Positions 1-9,119 are shown, numbered from the stretch's first letter. The stretch is 46,613 nucleotides of DNA from Streptomyces sioyaensis (GCF_004122735.1 NZ_SDIF01000050.1:1-46613), one strand, 5' to 3'. Program-made: numbers and translations. The notes: generated from the sequence alone by a model not told the origin.

Positions 1-182
1 GACGGAGGTCCTCGCGGACGGGTTCTCCTGCCGCACCCAGCTGGAGCAGCTGAGCGCCCGCCCCGGCTGAGTCGTCCTCCCCCAGCGCCTCCGCCAGGAC
101 CTCCGCCAGGTGTCGGCCGGGGCGGGCGCTCAGCTGCTCCAGCTGGGTGCGGCAGGAGAACCCGTCCGCGAGGACCTCCGTC
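1..182. repeat. Perfect 67-bp inverted repeat flush with the left end
   Basis: Bases 1-67 are the exact reverse complement of 116-182, separated by a 48-base loop (68-115). The inner arm encodes the expected C-terminal motif of the oxidase on the minus strand (DGFSCRTQ), so 116-182 is the genuine copy and 1-67 is the fold-back copy. The outer arm begins on the first base of the window. The most economical reading is an assembly or library fold-back artefact at a contig end. Confidence 0.9.
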
Positions 183-2977
183 CCCTCGGGGGCTTCCCTT
201 ACGGCGGGCAGCAACTGGTCCTCGGCGCAGGCCACCGACACCTCGTAGTGGCCGCGCTCGAAGCCGAAGTTGCCGGCCAGGCCGCAGCAGCCGCCGGTCA
301 ACGAGCCGGTGAGGCCGGCGCGTTCGCGCAGCCGGCGGTCGGCGGCGTCGCCCAGGACCGCGTGCTGGTGGCAGTGGGTCTGGCCGGCGACGGGGCGGTC
401 GAGGCGCGGGGGCTGCCAGTCGGGGGCCAGTTCCTCCAGGGCCTGGGCGAAGGTCCGTACGGAGGTGGCCAGTCGGGCCGCCCGGGGGTCGTCGGGGAGC
501 AGTTCGGGCAGGTCCGTGCGGAGGGCGGCGGCGCAGCTGGGTTCGAGGACGACCAGGGGGCGGCCGTCCCGGAGGAGGGGGCCGAGCACGTCCACCGTGC
601 GGCGCATGACGGCGCGGGCCTGGTCGAGCTGGCCGGTGGAGACGTAGGTCAGGCCGCAGCACAGCGGGCGGTGGCGGCGCGGGAGGAGCGCGGCGGGGCC
701 CGTGCGCGGGGGTGCGGTCGGCGGGAGGAGGGGGCGCAGGCCGGCCGCTTCCAGGACGCGGACGGCGGAGCGGCCGACCTCGGGGGAGAGGTGGTTGGTG
801 AAGGTGTCGGGCCAGAGGACGACCGTACGGCCGGTGGCGGGGTGCGGGGCTCCGGTGGTCCGGCGCCGGTGCCACCACCAGTGGGTGAAGGTCTCGGTGG
901 CCAGGGCGGGGATCGGGCGCTCGGGGGCGATCCCGCCGAGGCGCTTGCCGAGGGCGGCCAGGGGAGTACGGGCCAGGGCGTTGAGGGCGGGGGCCAGGGG
1001 GGCGGCGGCGTGCAGCCACTGGGGGAGGCGGCCCATGGAGTAGTGGGCGGCGGGGCGCAGCCGGCCCTCGTAGTGGTGGTGGAGGAACTCCGCCTTGTAG
1101 GTGGCCATGTCGACGCCCACGGGGCAGTCGCTGCGGCAGCCCTTGCAGGAGAGGCAGAGGTCGAGGGCGTCGCGTACCTCCGGCGACTGCCAGCCGTCCG
1201 TGATCACCTCGCCGGAGAGCATCTCGTGCAGCAGCCGGGCCCGGCCCCTGGTGGAGTGCTGCTCCTCGCCAGTGGCGCGGTAGGACGGGCACATGACGTC
1301 CGTCGAGCCCGGACCGGTGGTGGTGTTGCGGCATTTGGCGACGCCGACGCAGCGCCGTACGGCCGCGGAGAAGTCGCCGCCGTCGTGCGGGTAGCCGAAC
1401 TCGACCGGGACCGGGCGCTTGGGCAGCGGCGCGAACCGGAGGTTCTCGTCGAGCCGGGCGGGACGGACCAGCATGCCGGGGTTGAGGCCGGCGGCCGGGT
1501 CCCAGAGCGACTTGAAGCGCTCGAAGACGCCGACCAGCTCCGGGCCGTACATCTTCGGGAGGAGCTCGGCGCGGGCCTGGCCGTCGCCGTGTTCGCCGGA
1601 CAGCGAGCCGCCGTGCGCGACGACCAGCTCGCCCAGGTCGTAGGAGAACTCCCGGAAGCGGCGGATGCCGGGTGCGGTCAGCAGGTCGAAGTCGATACGG
1701 ATGTGGATGCAGCCGTCGCCGAAGTGGCCGTAGGGGGTGCCGCGCAGGCCGTGCTGGGCCAGCAGGGCACGGAAGTCCCGCAGATACGGGCCGAGTCGGG
1801 CCGGCGGGACGGCACAGTCCTCCCAGCCGGGCCACGCTTCGCTGCCGTCCGACAACCGGGTGGCGGTGCCGGAGGCGTCCTCGCGGATCCGCCAGAGCGC
1901 GCGCTGACCGGCCGGGTCGGTGACGAGGGCATGGTCGGTGGTGCCGTCCGCGGCCGCCGCCCGGCACAGCGCCTCGGCCCGGGCCGCCGCCTCGCCGGGG
2001 CTCGCGCCGCCCATCTCCACGAACAGCCAGGCGCCGCCCCTGGGCAGCCCGGCCGCGCTGCCCACCAGGTCGGCGGCCATCCCCTCGACGGTCATCGGGC
2101 GGTGCGGGAGGAGGGTGTGCGCGGCCTCGGCGGCGGCGCTCTCGTCGGGGTAGCCGAGGACGGCGAGGACCCGGGCGGCGGGGGTCTCCACGAGGCGTAC
2201 GGTCGCCTCGGTCAGCACCCCGAGGGTGCCCTCGCTGCCGGTGAGGGCGCGGGCGAGGTCGGTGCCCGCTTCCGGGAGCAGCGCGTCCAGGGCGTATCCG
2301 GAGATCCGTCGGGGGAGGTCGGGGTAGCCGGTGCGCAGCAGCGCCAACTCCGCGTCCACCAGCGCTTTCACCCCGTCCCGCAGCCGCGGTGGGAGGCCGG
2401 TGGGGGCGCCGGTGGGGTCCGTGCCGCGGCCGGCCCGTACCTGCTCGCCGCCGTAGGTGAGCAGCTCCAGCTCGCGGACGCTGTCGGCGGTGGTGCCCCA
2501 GGCCACCGAGTGCGAGCCGCAGGAATTGTTGCCGATCATGCCGCCGAGGGTGCAGCGGCTGTGGGTGGAGGGGTCGGGGCCGAAGGTCAGGCGGTGGGCG
2601 CCGGCCGCCGTCCGCAGGTCGTCGAGGATGACGCCGGGCTGGACGACGGCGGTGCGGGCGGCGGGGTCCAGCGACACGATGCGGTTCAGGTGCCGGGTGA
2701 AGTCCAGCACCACGCCCACCCCGGTCGCCTGCCCGGCGATGCTGGTGCCGCCGCCGCGCGGCACCACCGGCACCGCATGCTCCCGGCACACCCGCAGCGC
2801 CGCCGCGACGTCCTCGGCGTCCCGGGGCGCGACGACCGCCATGGGCACCCGCCGGTAGTTCGAGGCGTCCATGGTCATCAGCGCCCGGTCGGCCGCGGCG
2901 AACGAGACCTCCCCCCGCACCGCGGCCGCCAACTCCTCCGCCAGATTCCGCTTCTCCGTCTCCGTGCGATCAGCCAT
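68..2977 (-). CDS. FAD-binding and Fe-S-binding oxidase, D-lactate/glycolate dehydrogenase type (3' end missing)
   Basis: Minus-strand ORF from ATG at 2977 (MADRTETEKR) open for at least 970 codons with no stop before the fold-back begins. Residues about 40-270 form a PCMH-type FAD domain (VPRGGGTSIAG, GGMIGNNSCGSHS); about 270-530 are the FAD-oxidase C-terminal domain (GHFGDGCIHIRIDFD, SGEHGDGQAR). An iron-sulfur segment follows (MCPSYRATGEEQHSTRGRA, then CLSCKGCRSDCPVG near residue 610) and then a CCG-type domain (LEPSCAAALR, CCGLTYVS, THCHQHAV, GCCGLAGNFGF). By family it oxidises a 2-hydroxy acid such as D-lactate at the membrane and passes electrons on; the substrate cannot be read from sequence. 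Conserved C-terminal motifs are present, so only a few residues are probably missing. The dense plus-strand frame over this region is a shadow. Confidence 0.93.
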
Positions 2978-3248
2978 GTCCCCAGCCTGCCCACTGGGGC
3001 GGGGTCATGGCCCGTCGACGGGGCCGTTCCTTGCGAACGGCGACGGTCATTTTCGGCCGGGGGCGGCGGACGGTCCCGCCGGCCGGGGCGCCCCGTACGG
3101 GTGACGGCGGGGACGGCGCGGAGGGCGGGGGAGGAGCAGCCACGCCGCCGGCGCCCCGCTCCGTGCGGCGCCGACCGGCCCGTCCACCGTACGGGCGGCC
3201 GGCATCTCACCCGCTGGACGCGCCGCCGAACCCCGCAGCGCGACGGAT

Positions 3249-3254
3249 TAGGCT
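3249..3254 (+). promoter_or_regulatory. Putative -10 element of serC (leaderless)
   Basis: TAGGCT matches the actinobacterial TANNNT -10 hexamer and ends six bases before the GTG start at 3261. There is no Shine-Dalgarno sequence and no convincing -35, which is the usual arrangement for a leaderless transcript. The rest of 2978-3248 shows no gene. Confidence 0.5.
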
Positions 3255-3260
3255 TCCCCC

Positions 3261-4379
3261 GTGGCTGATATCCAGATCCCCGCTGACATCAAGCCCGCCG
3301 ACGGACGCTTCGGCGCGGGCCCCTCCAAGGTGCGTACGGAGGCGCTCGGCGCCCTGGCCGCCACCGGTAGCTCCCTTCTCGGCACCTCCCACCGCCAGGC
3401 CCCGGTCAAGAACCTGGTCGGCAAGGTGCGCGACGGCGTACGCGAGCTCTTCCAGCTCCCCGAGGGTTACGAGGTCGTCCTCGGCAACGGCGGCTCCACC
3501 GCGTTCTGGGACATCGCGACGCACGGCCTGATCGAGCACAAGTCCCAGCACCTCTCCTTCGGCGAGTTCTCCTCGAAGTTCGCCAAGGCCGCCAAGCTGG
3601 CCCCGTGGCTGGACGAGCCCACCGTCATCTCCGCCGAGCCGGGCAGCCACCCGGACCCGGAGGCGGAGGCGGGCGTGGACGTCTACGGCTTCACCCACAA
3701 CGAGACCTCGACCGGTGTCGCCGCGCCGATCAAGCGCGTCCAGGGCGCCGACGCCGGCTCCCTGGTCCTGGTCGACGCCACCTCGGGCGCCGGCGGTCTG
3801 CCCGTGGACATCACCGAGACCGATGTCTACTACTTCGCCCCGCAGAAGTCCTTCGCCTCCGACGGCGGACTGTGGCTGGCGGCCTTCTCTCCCGCCGCTC
3901 TGGAGCGCGCCCGCGCCGTCCACGCGTCCGGCCGCCACATCCCGGAGTTCTTCTCGCTGCCCACGGCGATCGACAACTCCCTGAAGAACCAGACGTACAA
4001 CACCCCGGCGCTGTCCACCCTCTTCCTGCTCAACGAGCAGCTGGAGTGGATCAACGGCCAGGGCGGTCTGGACTGGGCGGTGCGCCGCACCGCCACCTCC
4101 TCGCGCACCCTCTACGGCTGGGCCGAGGACTCCAAGTACGCCACCCCGTTCGTCGTCGACCCGGCCAAGCGCTCGCAGGTCATCGGCACCATCGACTTCG
4201 ACGAGGGCATCGACGCCGCCGCCGTCGCCAAGGCCCTGCGCGCCAACGGCATCGTCGACACCGAGCCCTACCGCAAGCTCGGCCGCAACCAGCTGCGGAT
4301 CGCGATGTTCCCGGCGATCGACCCGGCGGACGTCGAGGCCCTGACGGCCTGCGTCGACTACGTGATCGGCAAGCTGTAG
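3261..4379 (+). CDS. serC: Phosphoserine aminotransferase, actinobacterial type
   Basis: GTG start, 372 residues, ending in VDYVIGKL. The protein is a class-V PLP aminotransferase converting 3-phosphohydroxypyruvate and glutamate to phosphoserine, the second step of serine synthesis; related enzymes also act in pyridoxal phosphate synthesis. Visible landmarks are the N-terminal DGRFGAGPSKVR, the GNGGSTAFWD phosphate-binding stretch, the DATSGAGG segment with the PLP-contacting Asp, and YYFAPQKSFASDGG, where the lysine of APQKS is the expected Schiff-base residue. The length is normal for the high-GC Gram-positive branch. It stands alone between its own promoter and a strong terminator. Cytosolic. 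Confidence 0.96.
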   Translation: MADIQIPADIKPADGRFGAGPSKVRTEALGALAATGSSLLGTSHRQAPVKNLVGKVRDGVRELFQLPEGYEVVLGNGGSTAFWDIATHGLIEHKSQHLSFGEFSSKFAKAAKLAPWLDEPTVISAEPGSHPDPEAEAGVDVYGFTHNETSTGVAAPIKRVQGADAGSLVLVDATSGAGGLPVDITETDVYYFAPQKSFASDGGLWLAAFSPAALERARAVHASGRHIPEFFSLPTAIDNSLKNQTYNTPALSTLFLLNEQLEWINGQGGLDWAVRRTATSSRTLYGWAEDSKYATPFVVDPAKRSQVIGTIDFDEGIDAAAVAKALRANGIVDTEPYRKLGRNQLRIAMFPAIDPADVEALTACVDYVIGKL

Positions 4380-4409
4380 CAACGGGTCCGGCCCGGCCGG
4401 ACCCGCACC

Positions 4410-4442
4410 ACAGGCCCCGGCGGGCTTCCCGCCGGGGCCTGT
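4410..4442 (+). terminator. Intrinsic terminator-like hairpin after serC
   Basis: A perfect 15-bp GC-rich stem (4410-4424 with 4428-4442) closes on the three-base loop CTT, 30 bases after the serC stop. A weaker 8-bp stem (GGGTCCGG/CCGGACCC) lies just upstream at about 4384-4404. No U-tract is present, as is usual in Streptomyces. Confidence 0.8.
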
Positions 4443-4529
4443 GCCGTCGGGCGGGCCGCACCGCCGGACTCCCCCGAACGGACGCGCCGCATTGTGACCG
4501 AACGGGCCGGATGTGCCTGTATGGGTGCC

Positions 4530-4952
4530 ATGACGAATCCCCCGGTGCCCGGCCTCGCGTCCTTCGCACGGCAAGGCACGATCTTGCTGACCACGTACAA
4601 GCGGGACGGCACCGGCGTCGGCACACCGGTCAATATCGCCGTCGACGGCGATCACGCCTATCTGCGGACGTACGGCAGCGCGTGGAAGGCCAAGCGGATG
4701 CGGAACTTCCCGGACGTGGAGATCTGCGCGTCCACCTGGCGGGGGCGGCCCACCGGGCCCGCCGTCCGGGCGCGGGTGCGGCTGCTGGATCCGCAGACCC
4801 GGGAGTACCGGCGCGCGGAGCGCTCGCTGACCCGGAAGTACCCGCTGATCCACGGGCTGCTGGTGCCCCTGGCCCACCGGCTGAAGAAGGAGCCGACGCT
4901 CCATTACGAGCTGCGGCTGGCCGAGGGGGCGAAGGGAACGGGGGAGGGGTAG
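4530..4952 (+). CDS. PPOX-class F420-dependent oxidoreductase (pyridoxamine-phosphate-oxidase fold)
   Basis: 140 residues from ATG 4530 (MTNPPVPG). In-frame starts at GTG 4494 and ATG 4521 are possible, but family members usually begin close to the PGLASFARQGTILLTTYKRDG strand. The split-barrel pattern is clear: the TTYKRDGTGVGTPVNIAVDGDHAYLR hairpin, then a basic helix (WKAKRMRNFPDVEIC) that in this family binds the cofactor phosphate. Members typically use F420, FMN or heme; the exact cofactor is inferred from class, not proven. The substrate is unknown. It is monocistronic, followed by a strong hairpin. Confidence 0.8.
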   Translation: MTNPPVPGLASFARQGTILLTTYKRDGTGVGTPVNIAVDGDHAYLRTYGSAWKAKRMRNFPDVEICASTWRGRPTGPAVRARVRLLDPQTREYRRAERSLTRKYPLIHGLLVPLAHRLKKEPTLHYELRLAEGAKGTGEG

Positions 4953-4954
4953 GC

Positions 4955-4997
4955 GGGTTGCCGTCATGGAGGACGTTGTCCACCATGACGGCAACCC
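4955..4997. terminator. Bidirectional terminator hairpin between convergent genes
   Basis: A perfect 15-bp stem (4955-4969 with 4983-4997) encloses a loop that forms a further 4-bp stem (GGAC/GTCC) beyond an A-A mismatch. It starts three bases after the PPOX stop and lies about 58 bases beyond the stop of the convergent secreted-protein gene, so it could serve both. Confidence 0.8.
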
Positions 4998-5054
4998 CGG
5001 CCCGGCCCCGTGGGCTACACCGGGCCCGCGGCTTCGTGCTCCGCCGGGCCCGGC

Positions 5055-5450
5055 TCACTCACTGTGGACGATCACGCAGGGCATGCCCTTGAAGGGGTGC
5101 TTGTAGCCGTAGCCCCACCACTCGGCGCACACCCGCCAGCCGTTCGGGATGTGCTGCTTGATCGACCAGGTGCGGTAGTCCGTGTCACCTTGGTTGTTGG
5201 TGTCCCCCCAGCCGCGCAGTTCCCGGCTGTAGTGGTTGCCGCTGTCCCTCAGGATCAGGTGCGCCGTGTCCTTGAACGCGTGCGGCTTGCGCGTCGTCGT
5301 CACCGACGACACATAGGTGCCGCTGCCGTGGACGGTGATGGTCTCGCCCCGGCTGGAGGAGTGGCCGGTGGCGGAAGCCGGCGTCTGCAGAGCGCCGACG
5401 GCCAGGAGCGCGAGCCCCGCCGCTACCGGCGGCGCAGCAGCCTGCGTACC
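5055..5450 (-). CDS. Small secreted protein of unknown function, no recognisable start codon
   Basis: The frame ending in PCVIVHSE begins with a clear signal peptide core (GLALLAVGALQTPASA) and a cleavage-like ASA-T, followed by a mature part of about 95 residues with two cysteines (RVCAEWW and GMPCVIV) that could form a disulfide, and many aromatic residues. I do not recognise the family. From the upstream end of the frame at about 5450 through the signal peptide there is no ATG, GTG or TTG in frame, and the first codons overlap the last 28 bases of the upstream propeller gene. Either a non-standard start is used or the N-terminus was lost in a deletion that joined the two genes. The left boundary given is the approximate start of signal-peptide-like sequence. 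Confidence 0.5.
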   Translation of the reverse strand, partial: GTQAAAPPVAAGLALLAVGALQTPASATGHSSSRGETITVHGSGTYVSSVTTTRKPHAFKDTAHLILRDSGNHYSRELRGWGDTNNQGDTDYRTWSIKQHIPNGWRVCAEWWGYGYKHPFKGMPCVIVHSE

Positions 5451-6430
5451 CCGACGACCAGGGCCGTCGCCAGGGCGAGGACCATGGCGCCCTTGATGAA
5501 GGACGGGTCCAGGTCCTTGCCCGGACTCCCCTTCCCGTCCCGGCCGTTGGTGCCGCCCCCGTCCCCGTTCGCGGGGTCGTCCTTCGCCGAGTCCGGAAGC
5601 TGGCCGTCGCTCAGGCCGACCGGCTTGACCTCGCTGTCCGCGCCCTCGGAGCCGTACATCAGGGTGCGGCCGTCGGGGGTGAAGGTGACCGACTCGCCCT
5701 GCTGCTGGACCGGTACGCCCACGCTGCCGAGGTCCTTGGGGCGGCCGTCCTGCCAGCGGTACATCCGGGCGCCGAAGTAACTGCGCAGCGCCAGCCGGCT
5801 GCCGTCCGGGGAGAACGCTCCGTCGGTCACCCACAGATCGATCGGGGCGACCTTGCGGAAGGTGTTGGTGGCGCCGGCGGTCAGCCGCCGCGGGCCCTCG
5901 TAGAGCGCGCCGCCGCCGTCCTGCTTCTTGCTGGCGATGTAGACCCGGCCCGTCTTGGGGTGCACCATCAGCGCCTCCGCGTCCCGCGGGCCGTCCGCGT
6001 ACTTCACGCTGAACTGGGTGGCGGTGACGGTGGCATCGCGCAGCGTCTTCGGCTCGGGAAGGCGGTAGATCCATACGTGGTCCCACGAGCCGCCGAGGTT
6101 GTCGCCGATGTCGCCGACGTAGAGGTTGCCGTCCGGGCCGATCGAGATCGCCTCGACGTCGCGGGGCGAGCCGATGCCGCGCAGCGTGATCCTGGCGACC
6201 GTGCGGCCCGATCGCCCGTCGACGGCGTAGAGGTACGGGCCGTCGTCGCTGTCGTTGTGGGTCCAGTAGATCCCGGGGTGCGCACGGCTGGCGGCCAGGC
6301 CGCTGGACTCGGTGATCCGGGGGTCGCCGATGGTGAAGGCGTCGGGCTCGTCGGCGGCGGCGGGCACCATGGACGCCGACCACAGGATTCCCGCGGCACC
6401 GGCCGCGCACAGAAGCGAACGCATGGGCAC
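5423..6430 (-). CDS. Secreted, membrane-anchored beta-propeller-like protein
   Basis: 335 residues from ATG 6430 (MPMRSLLCAAG; ATG 6424 is equally possible). A signal peptide ends near VPAAADEPD. The body contains repeated propeller-like strands such as GIYWTHNDSDDGPYLYAVD, ISIGPDGNLYVGDIGDN, MVHPKTGRVYIASKK, AFSPDGSRLALRS and TFTPDGRTLMYGSEG. A Gly/Asp/Asn-rich linker (about 275-305) leads to one C-terminal transmembrane segment (MVLALATALVVGV) and a basic tail RRLLRRR, so the propeller should face outward, anchored at the membrane. Function unknown; such domains often bind ligands or partners at the cell surface. Confidence 0.85.
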   Translation of the reverse strand: MPMRSLLCAAGAAGILWSASMVPAAADEPDAFTIGDPRITESSGLAASRAHPGIYWTHNDSDDGPYLYAVDGRSGRTVARITLRGIGSPRDVEAISIGPDGNLYVGDIGDNLGGSWDHVWIYRLPEPKTLRDATVTATQFSVKYADGPRDAEALMVHPKTGRVYIASKKQDGGGALYEGPRRLTAGATNTFRKVAPIDLWVTDGAFSPDGSRLALRSYFGARMYRWQDGRPKDLGSVGVPVQQQGESVTFTPDGRTLMYGSEGADSEVKPVGLSDGQLPDSAKDDPANGDGGGTNGRDGKGSPGKDLDPSFIKGAMVLALATALVVGVRRLLRRR

Positions 6431-6546
6431 AGACTGCCATCCCGGACGCGGCAGGGGAGCCGAGTGCGGCCGTCGCGGGGCCGGACGGGCGGGGCGTGGC
6501 CAGCGTCACGTACCGGGGAGTAGGGGTTCTCGGCCATCATGACCGG

Positions 6547-7260
6547 ATGAGGATCATGTTCGTCGGTGACTCGATGACGATAGGGAGCACCGGCGATTTC
6601 ACCTGGCGCTACCGGATGTGGCAGCACCTGAACGCGACGTCCGGCGACCCGTACCGCATCGTCGGCCCGCGCCGCGCGCTCCATGACCCCGTCACCGGCG
6701 ACGCCTCCTCGTCCGCCTACGCCGACCCGGGCTTCCCCGAGGAGGCCCGGTGCCATCTCGCCGGCTGGGGTGAGGGCTGGCTGCACATGGCCCCGCTGAT
6801 CGGCGACGCGGTGCGCCGGTACGAGGCCGACACCCTGCTCGTCTCGCTCGGCCTGATAGACCTCGGCTTCTACACGAACGCCGAGCAGACCGCGGAGAAC
6901 GTCCGGCGCTTCGTGGCCGGCGCCCGACAGGCCGCGCCGCACGTCCGGGCCGTGCTGATGCCGGTGATACCCAATGTGCGGGCCGCGACGGACGCCGCGT
7001 TCGGTGCGCAGTGCGCGCGCTTCAACGAGCTGCTGGCCAAGGCCGTCGCCGAGTTCTCCCTCCCCGGCTCGCCGTTGCTGCTGGCCTCCGAACCGGGCGG
7101 ATGGGACATCGAGCGCGCCACCTACGACGGCACTCATCCCTCGGAGTGCGGCGAGCACTTGCTGGCGGCGGCGTTCGCCCAGGCGATGCATCAGGCGTGG
7201 GGCGTCGGCGGGCCGTACCGCGCCGACGCGGTGGCCGGCGCGGCCGTGCCGGCGCGGTGA
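6547..7260 (+). CDS. SGNH/GDSL-fold hydrolase-like protein with altered block III
   Basis: 237 residues from ATG 6547 (MRIMFVGDSMT); the in-frame upstream extension to 6496 is unlikely because the family begins directly at the GDS strand. The catalytic Ser9 sits in block I (GDSMT) and Asp194/His197 in block V (DGTHPS). Block III normally reads GxND but here reads GLID (residues 102-105), so the oxyanion-hole Asn is replaced by Ile104. Streptomyces relatives are esterases or domains that modify sugars and lipids. No signal peptide is present, so it should be cytosolic. It converges on a TetR gene 31 bases downstream. Confidence 0.8.
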   Translation: MRIMFVGDSMTIGSTGDFTWRYRMWQHLNATSGDPYRIVGPRRALHDPVTGDASSSAYADPGFPEEARCHLAGWGEGWLHMAPLIGDAVRRYEADTLLVSLGLIDLGFYTNAEQTAENVRRFVAGARQAAPHVRAVLMPVIPNVRAATDAAFGAQCARFNELLAKAVAEFSLPGSPLLLASEPGGWDIERATYDGTHPSECGEHLLAAAFAQAMHQAWGVGGPYRADAVAGAAVPAR

Positions 7261-7291
7261 GGTGCGCGGCCCGCGGGCGGGCCGGTGCCGC

Positions 7292-7879
7292 TCAGGAGGG
7301 CACCGCCGCCGTCCACGAGTCGGCCAGCGCGCACAGTTCCGCCAGCGCCGCCTCGGTGCGCTCGCGGTCGCCGGTGACCAGGAAGTCGGTCCGCAGGCCC
7401 GCGTAGGCGCTGTTCAGGAAGGTGGCACGGACGCGCGCCGCGGCGGGGGCGAGGCCGCGGGCCTGGAGGGCGCCGGCCACGAACTCGGCGCGGTCCGCGA
7501 GGAATGCGGGGACCCGGCCGCCGAGCCGGCCGGCCGCCGCCAGGCCCTCGATCTCGTGGAGGAGCCGGGTCGCGCCGATGTTCTCCGGCTCCAGATGGCG
7601 CCGCCAGGAGTCCCGCACGATCGCCCCGACGCCGCGGGTGGTGTCCTCCCAGCCCTCGGTGGCCCGCAGCTGCCCGTGCTGTATCTCGTCCAGCCGCTGG
7701 AGCACGGCCGTCAGCAGCGCGTCCTTGTCCGTGAAGTGGTGGGTGAGCACCCGTGTGCTGTGCCCGAGCGCCTGGGCCAGCGGGCGCAGGGAGAGTTGGG
7801 CGATCCCGGTCTCGGCGAGGTGACCGATGACCGCATCGAGGATCTCGGTACGGCGGTGCGGGTCGCGGGGCCTGGCCAT
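7292..7879 (-). CDS. TetR-family transcriptional regulator
   Basis: 195 residues from ATG 7879, preceded by AAGGAGT at good spacing. Residues about 10-56 carry the TetR helix-turn-helix: RRTEILDAVIGHLAETG, then LSLRPLAQALGHSTRVLTHHFTDKDAL. The C-terminal helical region should hold the ligand pocket and dimer interface. It is divergent from an aldo-keto reductase gene across 230 bases, so autoregulation together with control of that reductase is the simple inference; the ligand is unknown. Confidence 0.9.
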   Translation of the reverse strand: MARPRDPHRRTEILDAVIGHLAETGIAQLSLRPLAQALGHSTRVLTHHFTDKDALLTAVLQRLDEIQHGQLRATEGWEDTTRGVGAIVRDSWRRHLEPENIGATRLLHEIEGLAAAGRLGGRVPAFLADRAEFVAGALQARGLAPAAARVRATFLNSAYAGLRTDFLVTGDRERTEAALAELCALADSWTAAVPS

Positions 7880-8069
7880 CGGTCGGACTCCTTGTGCTGC
7901 GGGGATCTCTGGCCCCTAACTGTGGCCCCCCGCACTCCGGGGCCGTTCGGCGGGGGCGGACCGCCGCCCTACGCCGGGCGGCCGGGCCCGCCGCCGCGCC
8001 CCGGTGCGGGACCCCGCCGCGGTCTCGCCACGGCCGCCGGACACACGCCGACCGCCACCCCCGAACGGT

Positions 8070-8093
8070 CCTTGCTTCGAGCGCGCTTCAAGG
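8070..8093. promoter_or_regulatory. Candidate operator between tetR and aldo-keto reductase genes
   Basis: CCTTG at 8070-8074 is inverted at 8089-8093 (CAAGG), with AGCGCGCT palindromic in between. It lies 16 bases before the reductase ATG and overlaps a possible -35 (TTGCTT, 8072-8077). This is a plausible TetR operator but it is imperfect. The rest of 7880-8109 holds no gene. Confidence 0.3.
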
Positions 8094-8109
8094 CGTTGGC
8101 TGAACAACC

Positions 8110-9108
8110 ATGAAGTACACGCAGCTCGGACGCACCGGACTCAAGGTCAGCCGACTCGTCCTCGGCACGATGAACTTCGGACCCCAGACGGACGAGGCCG
8201 ACAGCCACACGATCATGGACGCGGCGCAGACCGCGGGCATCAACTTCTTCGACACCGCCAATGTCTACGGTTTCGGCGCCGACAAGGGCCGCACCGAGGA
8301 GATCGTCGGTTCCTGGTTCGCCAAGGGCGGCGGCCGGCGCGACAAGACCGTGCTGGCCACCAAGGGCTACGCCAACATGGCGCCGGAGGGCGACAAGGTC
8401 TGGCCCAACCACGACAAGCTCTCCGCGCTCAACATCCGGCGCTCGGTGGACGCCAGCCTCAAGCGGCTGGGCACCGACTACATCGACCTCTACCAGTTCC
8501 ACCACGTCGACCGGGACACGCCCTGGGACGAGATCTGGCAGGCCATGGACGTCCTCGTCCAGCAGGGCAAGATCCTCTACGTCGGTTCCTCCAACCACGC
8601 CGGCTGGCACCTCGCCCGCGCCAACGAGACCGCCGCCCGCCGCGGTTCGTACGGCCTGGTCAGCGAGCAGTGCCTGTACAACCTCGCCGAGCGGCGGGCC
8701 GAGATGGAGGTCATCCCGGCCGCCGAGGGCTACGGCCTGGGCGTCATCCCCTGGTCGCCGCTGTACGGCGGGCTGCTGGGCGGCGCGCTGCGCAAGGAGC
8801 GCGAGGGTGGCGGGGGCCGCTCGGCCGTCGGACGCTCGGCCGATTCCCTCGCCAACTCCGCGATCCGCGCCCGGATCCAGTCCTACGAGGACCTGCTCGA
8901 CAAGCACGGTATGGAGCCCGGTGAGGTCGCGCTGGCCTGGCTGCTCACCCGTCCCGGCGTCACCGGCCCGATCGTCGGCCCGCGCACCGCGGACCAGCTC
9001 GCCTCCGCGCTGCGCGCCGTCGAGCTGACCCTCACGGACGAGCTCCTCGCCTCGCTCGACGAGATCTTCCCCGGCCCCGGGCCGAGCCCGGAGGCCTTCG
9101 CCTGGTGA
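8110..9108 (+). CDS. Aldo-keto reductase
   Basis: 332 residues from ATG 8110 (MKYTQLGRTGLKVS). It folds as an NADPH-dependent (beta/alpha)8 barrel reducing aldehydes or ketones. The tetrad is intact: Asp48 (FFDTANVYG), Tyr53, Lys85 (LATKGY) and His131/132 (YQFHHVD). Cofactor-binding elements are also visible (SSNHAGW, SEQCLYNLAERR, PWSPLYGGLLGG). It resembles the YghZ/potassium-channel-beta-like group of AKRs. The partner TetR gene is transcribed away from it. Substrate unknown; detoxification of reactive carbonyls is a common role of the group. Confidence 0.93.
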   Translation: MKYTQLGRTGLKVSRLVLGTMNFGPQTDEADSHTIMDAAQTAGINFFDTANVYGFGADKGRTEEIVGSWFAKGGGRRDKTVLATKGYANMAPEGDKVWPNHDKLSALNIRRSVDASLKRLGTDYIDLYQFHHVDRDTPWDEIWQAMDVLVQQGKILYVGSSNHAGWHLARANETAARRGSYGLVSEQCLYNLAERRAEMEVIPAAEGYGLGVIPWSPLYGGLLGGALRKEREGGGGRSAVGRSADSLANSAIRARIQSYEDLLDKHGMEPGEVALAWLLTRPGVTGPIVGPRTADQLASALRAVELTLTDELLASLDEIFPGPGPSPEAFAW

Positions 9109-9119
9109 GGCGGGGTGGG

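Noticed and set aside
110..3268. Very long plus-strand open frame
   Set aside because: It is antisense to the oxidase gene, has no domain pattern, is rich in Gly/Ala/Arg, and arises from the codon bias of high-GC DNA.
7261..7291. Short stem GGCCCG/CGGGCC between SGNH and tetR genes
   Set aside because: It has only six pairs, too weak to assert as a terminator in this base composition.
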